Made by a program: the position numbers and the translations under genes. Below are positions 43,196 to 50,506 of a DNA stretch of 64,000 bases, in pieces. The stretch comes from Halogeometricum sp. S1BR25-6 (GTDB lineage Archaea > Halobacteriota > Halobacteria > Halobacteriales > Haloferacaceae). Location of the stretch: positions 310,001 through 374,000 of the forward strand of contig NZ_JAMQOP010000004.1 of NCBI RefSeq assembly GCF_031624495.1. Reading direction: 5' to 3'. A model generated the notes under the pieces. That model ran no database searches, was not told where the DNA came from, and was given only the letters and a program-made list of their open reading frames with translations. The number at the start of each line of letters is the position of its first letter. The first letter of the stretch is position 1.

Positions 43196-43735
43196 ATGGC
43201 AGACGACAGCGTGGGAGACGACTGTAGCCGGCGGATTAGCCGTCGGAAGATGTTGACCGTCGCCGGGACGTTGGGCGGCGCGGCGCCGAACCTCGGGTGT
43301 TCCGGGTCCGCGTACTGCGAACCCGCGATGGCCGAGCACATCGCCGCCCGCGACGACTGGGACGTGGCGACGCTCTCGCTGTCGGTGAACATGGCGAACA
43401 CCGGCGGATTCCCGGTCGAGGAGTTCGAGGCGCGCGCCGAACCGTTCGTGAACACCGTCGCGGCGGCGCACCCCGACAAACCCGTCGCGTGCGTCACCCT
43501 CTTTCCGTACTTCGACGACGTGACGGAGTCGGGCGACGGCGAGCACGCGGAAGCGTACCGGGAGACGTTGCGAACCGTCGTCGCGAAGTCGCCGCACCAG
43601 AATCTCTCCGTCGTCGAGGGACCGGACCTGCTCCCCCTCACAGGGTTGTCGGCGGACCTCCTCCACCCGGGGGACGAGGGGATGAGGGCCATCGGCGAGG
43701 GACTGTCGCGGCACCTGCGAGCGGTGACCGCGTGA
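43196..43735 (+). pseudogene. Tat leader joined to the C-terminal half of an SGNH/GDSL-like hydrolase
   Basis: This 179-residue frame begins with a good twin-Arg leader (SRRISRRKMLTVAGTLGGAA). It then runs straight into sequence from the middle of an SGNH hydrolase (GCSGSAYCEPAMAEHIAARD, VATLSLSVNMAN) and ends with the catalytic Asp-x-x-His block (DLLHPGDEG). The block I GDS serine that should lie near the N-terminus of the catalytic domain is missing, so the product cannot be a normal hydrolase. The likeliest history is an in-frame internal deletion joining a signal peptide to the C-terminal half, or a domain fusion. ATG at 43196. Confidence 0.6.
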
Positions 43736-43808
43736 GCGGACCGAGGGCAAAGGGGTCGAACCCGCCGCGTCCCCGGGATTCAAGTCGTCGTCGGTCGTCC
43801 ACGACGCC

Positions 43809-44738
43809 ATGACAACCGACACGCGAAGCGTCGTCGTCACCGGCGCACTCGGCGGTGCGGGGCGGTGGGTCGTGCGGCAACTGCTCGACGACGGATACGG
43901 GGTCGTCGGTCTCGACCAGCGACTCCCGTCCGGGGACGTTCCGGAGGGCGCGAACTTCTTCGAGGTGGACCTGACGGACCGCGGCGAGACGGCGGAACTG
44001 TTCGCCGAGTTCGACCCCGACGCCGTCGCGCATCTGGCCGCGATTCCGGACCCGACGAACCACGCCGGCGCGCGGGTGTTCTCGAACAACGTCCTGAGCA
44101 CGTACAACGTTCTCGACGCCGCCGGGCGGACGGGCGCGCGGGTCGCGTGGGCCTCCAGCGAATCGGCGTACGGTTTCCCGTTCGCCGAGCGCCGCTCCGC
44201 GCCCGACTACGTCCCCATCGACGAGGAGCACCCGCTCAGACCGCAGGACCCCTACGGCGTCTCGAAGGAGGCGGGGGAGGCCGTCGCCGCGCGGACCGCC
44301 CGCCGGTACGGCGTTCCCGTGGCCTCGATTCGGCCCTCGTGGGTCCAGTATCCCGGCCGGTATCAGGCGACGGGGAACCGCGAGGGGTTCGACATCGAGA
44401 CGCTTCGGGACCTCCCGTCGGGCGTCTCACAGCACGGCGGCGCCGGCAACTTCTGGTCGTACATCGACGTGCGCGACCTCGCGTCGATGTTCTCGGCGGC
44501 GCTAACGGCCGACATCGAGGGGCACGAGGCGTACCTCTGTCACGCCGCGGAGAACTACCTCGGTCTGAACACCGCCGACCTGCTCGGCGCTCTCTTCGGC
44601 GACGACGCCCCGCCGTGCGACGTTGACGGCGACGAGTGCGCGTTCACTACGGCGAAGGCCGAACGCGAGTTGGGGTGGGCGCCGGAGCACGTCTGGCAGG
44701 AGGCGACAGACGAGAACGTCGACGGCCCCGCGTTCTAA
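43809..44738 (+). CDS. Extended SDR (NAD-dependent epimerase/dehydratase family), possible L-arabinose or uronate dehydrogenase
   Basis: A 309-residue extended SDR with TGALGGAGRWV at the N-terminus, the Asp after the second strand (GLDQR) favouring NAD, the SSESAYG serine strand and catalytic Tyr-x-x-x-Lys in PYGVSKEAGE. In Haloferax volcanii L-arabinose 1-dehydrogenase is an extended SDR of about this size, and uronate dehydrogenases belong to the same family. The context (GH51 arabinofuranosidase, sugar transporter ATPase 376 bases downstream) makes either plausible. The 73-base gap from the SGNH remnant suggests it is transcribed in the same direction. Confidence 0.8.
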   Translation: MTTDTRSVVVTGALGGAGRWVVRQLLDDGYGVVGLDQRLPSGDVPEGANFFEVDLTDRGETAELFAEFDPDAVAHLAAIPDPTNHAGARVFSNNVLSTYNVLDAAGRTGARVAWASSESAYGFPFAERRSAPDYVPIDEEHPLRPQDPYGVSKEAGEAVAARTARRYGVPVASIRPSWVQYPGRYQATGNREGFDIETLRDLPSGVSQHGGAGNFWSYIDVRDLASMFSAALTADIEGHEAYLCHAAENYLGLNTADLLGALFGDDAPPCDVDGDECAFTTAKAERELGWAPEHVWQEATDENVDGPAF

Positions 44739-45114
44739 CGGCTCAGAATCTCGGGAGCTATTTCGAGAACGCGTCCACGACGGACCCTCCCTCGACCGCT
44801 CGCCCTTCCGTGGCGGCGACGGCGAGGAAATCGCTCTGCCGGGTGTACGTTCAGACCCGGACCTCTCCGTAGCGACGAACGAGACTCTCGTCGGTGGAAG
44901 ACAGCCGACCCGTATCGCATCTTCGCACGGACACTCCGACGTCGGTGAACGGTACCGAAACGGTCCGAAGGTGAGCACTCAATCGCCGTCACGTGATAGA
45001 AATATGTCTGAATCAGTGATACTTTCTCTGCCGTACTGAATCATCCAACCGATGACTAGTGAGAGTCAACCCCAATGGTTATGTAACACATGGCGTAGTA
45101 GTTAACGGGTAATC
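44739..45114. other. Intergenic region with promoter-like sequence, no gene
   Basis: 376 bases before the MalK-type ATPase. No supported frame. AT-rich DNA from about 44990, with GGTTATGTAAC at about 45077 and GTAGTTAACG at about 45097, could hold the ATPase promoter. Confidence 0.45.
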
Positions 45115-46254
45115 ATGAGCGAAGTACGATTCGAACGCGTGCGGAAGGTGTACGAGGGCGACATCGTGGCGGTCGACGACTTCTCTCTCGACATCGAAGA
45201 CGGAGAGTTCGTCACGGTCGTCGGTCCCTCCGGGTCGGGGAAGTCGACGCTGCTGCGGATGCTCGCCGGCCTCGAAGAGATATCCAGCGGATCCATCAGC
45301 ATCGGCGACCGAGTGGTGAACAACGTCCCGGCGCAGGACCGCAACGTGGCGATGGTGTTCCAGAACTACGCGCTGTACCCCCACATGACGGTCAGGAAGA
45401 ACATGTCGTACGGGCTGAAGCTCACCTCGGACCTCTCGGACGACGAGATAGCCGACCGCGTCGAGGAAGCGGCGGAGATGATGGGTATCGAGGACCAACT
45501 CGGCAAAAAACCCGCCGCGCTCTCGGGCGGACAGCAACAGCGCGTCGCGACCGGTCGCGCCATCGTTCGGGAGCCTGAGGTGTTCCTGATGGACGAACCG
45601 CTCTCGAACCTGGACGCGAAGCTCCGTGCGCACATGCGGACAGAGCTCCAACGGATACAGGACGACTTGGAGACGACGACGGTGTACGTGACGCACGACC
45701 AGGAGGAGGCGCTCACGATGTCCGACCGAGTGGTGATCCTCGACGGCGGTGACCTCCAGCAGGTGGGAACGCCCAAGGAGGTGTTCAACCGGCCGGCCAA
45801 CCTGTTCGTCGCCGACTTCATCGGGTCGCCGTCGATGAACTTCTTCGACGTGGAACTGAGCGGCGCCACGCTGGAGAGCGAGGCGTTCTCCTACGAGGTG
45901 TCCGCCGAGACTCGGGACCGAATCCGCGAGCGAGCCGTCTCGGACAGCCTCGTGCTCGGCGTCCGTCCGGAGCACTTCCACTTCGCCGACCGGGAGTCTA
46001 CCGACACGATATCGGCACGGCTCGACGTCCACGAACCCGTCGGCGACGACAACTACTTCTACCTCCGGTCGAACGGCATCGAGTTCACGATGCGCGTGAT
46101 GGGTGACTACCGGTACGACGAGGGCGACGAAATCGGCGTCACGTTCGACGAGGGGAAGATGCACATCTTCGACCGCGCGAGCGGCAACAACGTGATGGTC
46201 GACACCGGTCGAGACGCCGAGACGGAGCGCGAACCCACCGCACAGCGGACGTAA
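45115..46254 (+). CDS. Sugar ABC transporter ATPase, MalK/UgpC type (XacK-like)
   Basis: A 379-residue ATPase of the carbohydrate-uptake CUT1 group: Walker A GPSGSGKST, Q-loop FQNYALYPHMTVRKN, signature LSGGQQQR, Walker B LMDEPLSNLDAKLR, switch His in VTHDQEEA, and C-terminal TOBE domain (LGVRPEHFHF). It closely resembles XacJ/XacK of the Haloferax xylose/arabinose transporter. Its partner permeases and binding protein are on the opposite strand at 47135-50303, so the transporter is split between two convergent transcripts. One such ATPase can serve several permeases. Confidence 0.92.
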   Translation: MSEVRFERVRKVYEGDIVAVDDFSLDIEDGEFVTVVGPSGSGKSTLLRMLAGLEEISSGSISIGDRVVNNVPAQDRNVAMVFQNYALYPHMTVRKNMSYGLKLTSDLSDDEIADRVEEAAEMMGIEDQLGKKPAALSGGQQQRVATGRAIVREPEVFLMDEPLSNLDAKLRAHMRTELQRIQDDLETTTVYVTHDQEEALTMSDRVVILDGGDLQQVGTPKEVFNRPANLFVADFIGSPSMNFFDVELSGATLESEAFSYEVSAETRDRIRERAVSDSLVLGVRPEHFHFADRESTDTISARLDVHEPVGDDNYFYLRSNGIEFTMRVMGDYRYDEGDEIGVTFDEGKMHIFDRASGNNVMVDTGRDAETEREPTAQRT

Positions 46255-46448
46255 ACCGCTTCGAGGGCGGGTCCGGCGGCCGCCCTTAACGCGCCGCGGT
46301 TCCGACCGCGACTCGCTCATCCGGCCGGACGCCCCCTCCGCGCGGACTCCGCCTCCCCGCACTCTCCGTCGGCGTCACCCTCCGCGTAGCTCAAACGCCG
46401 TAGTCGCAGTCGACCGCAGCCGTGAGTTACCGGTCGGACCGCGTAGAC

Positions 46449-47102
46449 CTACCGGCGGGCGCTCTCGTAGGGCGACCAGTGGTCCTCCGCCGCCTTCGAC
46501 TTCGGGGGCGGGCCGAGCAGCGCGTCGAGGTGAAACGCGGCGGCCATACCGCCGAAGACAACCACGAACGCGATCGTCAGCGCGCCGGTGACGGCGAAGA
46601 GGAGAACCGTTCCCAGTCCGATCATGACGCCGCTGACCGCGTTCTGTCCGGTCCACCTGACGCCGGCCCTGACCGCGGCTTCGAGGTCCTCGCCGGCGAC
46701 GAGGCCCGCGAAGGTCGGAATCAACACCAGCGCCGTGTACGCCGCCGCGTAGGTGGTAAGAACACCGAGAACGAGCGCGACGGTCGACCGCGTGGTGAGG
46801 TAGCGCCGGGCGTACAGCACCGCGATAGCCGCGAAGGCGAGCGGAACTCCCGAGAGCAGCGCGGCCGAGAGACCGTGGCGTTTGAGCGTCGCCGCGACCC
46901 GCTCTCGGTCGAACGTGTACCCTTCGCGGAGCGACCCGACCGCCGCGTACGCACCGAGCGTCGCGGGGCCGACGGTGACGAGCGGGAGCGAACAGAGGAA
47001 CCAGAGCACGCTCACCGCGACCAGCCGCGGGCCGTGCTCGTAGAAGAACCGCGCCGCGGAAACGAACGACCGGTACACCGTCTTCGTGTCAGCGTCCCTC
47101 AT
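46449..47102 (-). CDS. Membrane protein of the YesL/DUF624-like type
   Basis: A 217-residue protein with four to five hydrophobic segments. The N-terminal FVSAARFFYEHGPRLVAVSVLWFLCSLPLVTVGPATLGAY is the typical layout of YesL-like (DUF624) proteins: two helices with a Pro-leu-val-thr-vGPA turn. These are usually encoded beside bacterial oligosaccharide transporters. Start ATG 47100-47102; the open frame extends far upstream through the permease gene in another frame and that part is not real. It follows the MalG-type permease by 32 bases in the same operon. Role unknown, perhaps transporter-associated. Confidence 0.8.
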   Translation of the reverse strand: MRDADTKTVYRSFVSAARFFYEHGPRLVAVSVLWFLCSLPLVTVGPATLGAYAAVGSLREGYTFDRERVAATLKRHGLSAALLSGVPLAFAAIAVLYARRYLTTRSTVALVLGVLTTYAAAYTALVLIPTFAGLVAGEDLEAAVRAGVRWTGQNAVSGVMIGLGTVLLFAVTGALTIAFVVVFGGMAAAFHLDALLGPPPKSKAAEDHWSPYESARR

Positions 47103-47134
47103 TACCCGACGAGGGGCGTGGAACGTTAACAGTG

Positions 47135-48013
47135 TTACGTCACGCCCTGCATCTCGACGGCGGTCATGAGCTGTTCTTGTAGCAGGAGGAACAGGATGAA
47201 CAACGGACCCGAGGCGACGACGGCAGAGGCCATCGTTAGCGCGGGCTGGATGGTGAAGTTGTCCCGGAGGACGACCACCCCGATGGGCAGCGTGTAGGCG
47301 GCCTCGCTCTGAAGCACGATGAGCGGCCAGAGGAACTGGTTCCAGCTCCAGACGAACATGAACAGCGCGAGCGCGGTCAGGATGGACTTCGACAGCGGAA
47401 GGATCATCCGGGTGTAGATACGGAAGTTGGAGAAGCCATCGAGTTGGGCCGCCTCCTGCAGTTCGTACGGGATGTCGCGGAAGAACTGGACGAGGAGGAA
47501 CACGCCGAGCGGTCCGGCCGCGAACGGCAGGATGACCGCGAGGTAGTTGTTGATCAGTCCCAGTTCCGCGATGACCAAGTACAGCGGGATGATGTTGACG
47601 AACCCGGGAACCATGAAGCTCGCCACGATGAGCGCGAGCAGGTAGCGCTGTCCTGTCCAGTCGAGGCGGGTCAGGGAGAACGCGATCATCGAGTCGACCA
47701 CCAGCACGAGTATCGTCGTGGTCGAGGAGATAATCAGCGTGTTGAGCCCCCACTGGAGGATCTGCGAGGTGGCGAACAGTTCGACGTACGACCCGAACGT
47801 GACCGGGCTGGGTATCCAGCTCATCCCCGTGGCGACGGCCGCCTCGGGCGTCTTGAGCGACGTGGAGATCATGTACGCGTAGGGGACGAGGAACAGCAGG
47901 GCCGCCCCGTACATCGCGACGTGGACGAGGACGGTCCGGGTCGAGAAGCCGGTCGTCGTGGACGACTCGACCCCCTCCTGACGACGTCCCTGGTCCGCGG
48001 TCGCTTCACTCAT
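47135..48013 (-). CDS. Sugar ABC transporter permease, MalG type (XacI-like)
   Basis: A 292-residue inner-membrane permease with six transmembrane segments. The EAA loop is ELQEAAQLDGFSNFRIYTRMILP and a C-terminal MalG-type segment is present. Its start overlaps the MalF-type gene's stop by 8 bases, and the YesL-like gene follows. Part of the CUT1 transporter with 48006-50303. Confidence 0.92.
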   Translation of the reverse strand: MSEATADQGRRQEGVESSTTTGFSTRTVLVHVAMYGAALLFLVPYAYMISTSLKTPEAAVATGMSWIPSPVTFGSYVELFATSQILQWGLNTLIISSTTTILVLVVDSMIAFSLTRLDWTGQRYLLALIVASFMVPGFVNIIPLYLVIAELGLINNYLAVILPFAAGPLGVFLLVQFFRDIPYELQEAAQLDGFSNFRIYTRMILPLSKSILTALALFMFVWSWNQFLWPLIVLQSEAAYTLPIGVVVLRDNFTIQPALTMASAVVASGPLFILFLLLQEQLMTAVEMQGVT

Positions 48014-48917
48014 TGTCGCCTCCGAGCAGGTAGTAGTTCGCGATCGAAACGCCGACGAGAATCGCCGTCAGCACGTACCCGATGGCGGACGCGTAGCCGA
48101 AGCTCCGTTGGTTGAACGCCGCCTGATACAGATACATCACGAGCGTCTCCGTGGCCTGCCCCGGACCGCCCGCGGTCATCACGTACGGCTGGCCGTACAC
48201 TTGGAACGCCCAGATCAGGTTGATGACGATGACGAAGAAGATGGCGCCGCGCATCTGCGGGACGGTCACGTCCCGGAACTGCCGCCACGTGCCCGCGCCG
48301 TCGAGTCTGGCCGCCTCGTAGAGATACTCCGGAACGCTCTGTCTCGCCGACAGCAGGATGACGAAGCTGAACCCGACCAGCCACCAGACGGTCGTCAGCG
48401 CGATGGCGGGCATCGCGAACAGCCGCGACTGGAGCCACTGCGGGGGATTCGCCATCACCATGCCGAGGTAGTAGTTGATGACGCCGTACTGCGTCGAGTA
48501 GAGGTCGGTCCAGAGGATGGCCGCGACCGACACCGTCAGGATGTAGGGGCTGAAGAAGACGGCCCGCAGGAACCCCTGCCCCTTGATGTCGCGGTTGACG
48601 CCCAGCGCGAGGCCGAGGCCGACCAGGAGAATCGAGGGGACGGTGAGGAGCGCGAAGTACACCGTGTTGACGAGCGCGTTTCGGAACTGCGGGTCCGCCA
48701 ACAGCTGCGCGTAGTTCTCCAGCCCGACGAACGTCGACTCGGCGGGCGCGAGCGCGTTCCAGTCGAAGAGGCTCATGTATCCGCCGATCAGGAGCGGGAG
48801 GAGCAGGAACACGCCGAAGATGATCAGGTAGGGCGACGCGAACAGGACGCCCTCCAGCAGTTCTCGCCCCGAACGACTCTCGGGGGTTAGTCCGTCGGAT
48901 TCGTCTGTCGTTGCCAT
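48006..48917 (-). CDS. Sugar ABC transporter permease, MalF type (XacH-like)
   Basis: A 303-residue permease with six transmembrane segments and the EAA loop YLYEAARLDGAGTWRQFRDVTVP. The N-terminus (LFASPYLIIFGVFLLLPLLIGGYMS, split here by hydrophobic runs) is typical of MalF/UgpA proteins. It lies between the binding-protein gene (57 bases upstream) and the MalG-type gene it overlaps. Confidence 0.92.
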   Translation of the reverse strand: MATTDESDGLTPESRSGRELLEGVLFASPYLIIFGVFLLLPLLIGGYMSLFDWNALAPAESTFVGLENYAQLLADPQFRNALVNTVYFALLTVPSILLVGLGLALGVNRDIKGQGFLRAVFFSPYILTVSVAAILWTDLYSTQYGVINYYLGMVMANPPQWLQSRLFAMPAIALTTVWWLVGFSFVILLSARQSVPEYLYEAARLDGAGTWRQFRDVTVPQMRGAIFFVIVINLIWAFQVYGQPYVMTAGGPGQATETLVMYLYQAAFNQRSFGYASAIGYVLTAILVGVSIANYYLLGGDNE

Positions 48918-48974
48918 GGTGTTGGTGTGTGGGTTGTGAGTCGTGAGTCGGTTGCTGTATCCGGGCGAGTCGAA

Positions 48975-50303
48975 TCATTGGACGGCCGCGTTCCACGCTT
49001 CGACGCCCTGCCGAACGGCCGCGTCGACGGGTGTGTTCTGGGCGTAGGCGTCGGTGATCCACGTCCAGTTGCTCGTCGCGTACATGTCGGCGTTTCCGAG
49101 TTGCGGCCAGTAGGCGAGTTGCCCGTCTTCCGCCATCTCCGCGTAGGACTGCAGGGTCTTGTCCCAGAGCGCCGACTGCCGGAGGTCGTCGCTGTTGAGA
49201 ATGGGGTTGTACGCCGGGAGGTGGCCGGCCTGCGCGCCCCACGAAGGGTTCTCCTGGGTGATCCACTCCGCAGCGTCGACCGAGAGCTGCACCCGCTCGT
49301 CGCTCAGGTTCGGCTGTTTGGGAACGACGATAGTGTGGCTGTCCGCTGTCGACCGAAGCTGCTGAGCCTCCGGGAAGACGCGGGGTTTGTCGAATCCCCA
49401 CTCGTAGTTCTGCTCCTGCATGACGGTCACGTACCACGTCCCGTTGACGGTCATCGCGATCGACCCGTTTCGGATGCCTCGGGCCACCCGGTCGGCGGAG
49501 ATGTCGGCGTTGTCCCAGCCCCGTTCGCCGGAGATACTTGCCAGAAAATCGAGCGAGCGAGTCCCGGCCTCGCCCCCGAACGTCGCCTCCGTGTGGGCGT
49601 CGTTGAACATGCTGCCCTCGTACTGGTTGAGTCCCATGAACCACTGTCTGAAGCCGCCGCCGCCGCCCCAGTAGGGGTCGGGGCTGAACGGAAGCGCGTC
49701 GGTGTTCTCCAGGATGGCGTTGCACGCCTCGCGGAACTTCGGGAAACTGTCGATGGGGGGTTCCACTCCCGCCTCGCGGAGGAGGTCGACGTTGTAGTAC
49801 AGCCCCACGGGGTGGGAGTCCATGGGGACGGCGTACTGACCGCCGTCGATACGACAGGAGTCGAGGATGGTCTCCACGTAGTCGTTCGAGTCCAAGTTGT
49901 CGCTGATGTCGACGAGCGCGTCCTGAAACTGCCGGAGGTACGACGCGTGCGAGATAGCGATGTCGGGGGGTTTTCCGCCGGTCATCGACGTGAACAGCCG
50001 GGTGTAGTGTTCGGCCCACGGGGTCCGCTGACGGTTGATCCGAACGTCTTCGCCGAGCGGCCGTTCCCGATTGAACTTGTCGATGATCGACGCCATTATC
50101 TCTCCGTCGCCGCCGCCGAACAGCGTCCAGTAGTCGAGGACGGTTTCGTCGCTGCCCTGTCCGCCGGCGACACCGATGCACCCGCTGAGGCCGCCGACGC
50201 CGGCCGCACCCGCCGCGGCGAGGAACCGGCGACGACCGAGCCGGGATGATTCGCTCCGGCGACTGCTGCCGTCTTCCGCGCGCTTCGTGGTGCCAGGTAC
50301 CAT
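48975..50303 (-). CDS. Sugar ABC transporter substrate-binding lipoprotein, family 1 (XacG-like)
   Basis: A 442-residue Tat lipoprotein: twin-Arg leader LGRRRFLAAAG and lipobox Cys42 (GGLSGC), then a family-1 solute-binding fold (VLDYWTLFGGGDGEIM, GKPPDIAISH, VGLYYNVDLLREAG, MTVNGTWYV). It resembles XacG, the xylose/arabinose binding protein of Haloferax. First gene of the minus-strand operon; ATG 50301-50303 is preceded by a strong TATA-like element. The open frame extends 73 codons further but crosses the promoter. Confidence 0.9.
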   Translation of the reverse strand: MVPGTTKRAEDGSSRRSESSRLGRRRFLAAAGAAGVGGLSGCIGVAGGQGSDETVLDYWTLFGGGDGEIMASIIDKFNRERPLGEDVRINRQRTPWAEHYTRLFTSMTGGKPPDIAISHASYLRQFQDALVDISDNLDSNDYVETILDSCRIDGGQYAVPMDSHPVGLYYNVDLLREAGVEPPIDSFPKFREACNAILENTDALPFSPDPYWGGGGGFRQWFMGLNQYEGSMFNDAHTEATFGGEAGTRSLDFLASISGERGWDNADISADRVARGIRNGSIAMTVNGTWYVTVMQEQNYEWGFDKPRVFPEAQQLRSTADSHTIVVPKQPNLSDERVQLSVDAAEWITQENPSWGAQAGHLPAYNPILNSDDLRQSALWDKTLQSYAEMAEDGQLAYWPQLGNADMYATSNWTWITDAYAQNTPVDAAVRQGVEAWNAAVQ

Positions 50304-50321
50304 TACTGTAGAAACGCGATG

Positions 50322-50338
50322 CTTAATTATAATAAAGG
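50322..50338 (-). promoter_or_regulatory. TATA-like promoter element of the sugar-transporter operon
   Basis: Read on the minus strand, CTTTATTATAATTAAG lies about 20-35 bases before the binding-protein ATG at 50303, the spacing expected for a haloarchaeal TATA box and short leader. It is flanked by GAAAC (50311-50315) and GTTTC (50340-50344), an imperfect outer inverted repeat. Confidence 0.6.
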
Positions 50339-50506
50339 TTGTTTCTCCCGCGAGAGTATGTCCGCTCGGTTTAGGGACGCGTCGGCCGTCCCCCGTCGGG
50401 GGATTGGCCGCGGACACGGGTGCCGGCGACACCGTCGGACTCGAACACCCGAACGGTCCAGCCACGAGTGCAAAGGGTGATGTACGACCCCCGAGGGAGT
50501 GGTACC

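Noticed and set aside
47103-47753. N-terminal half of the 434-codon frame ending at 46449
   Set aside because: This part overlaps the MalG-type permease in another frame; only the residues from ATG 47100-47102 resemble the YesL family.
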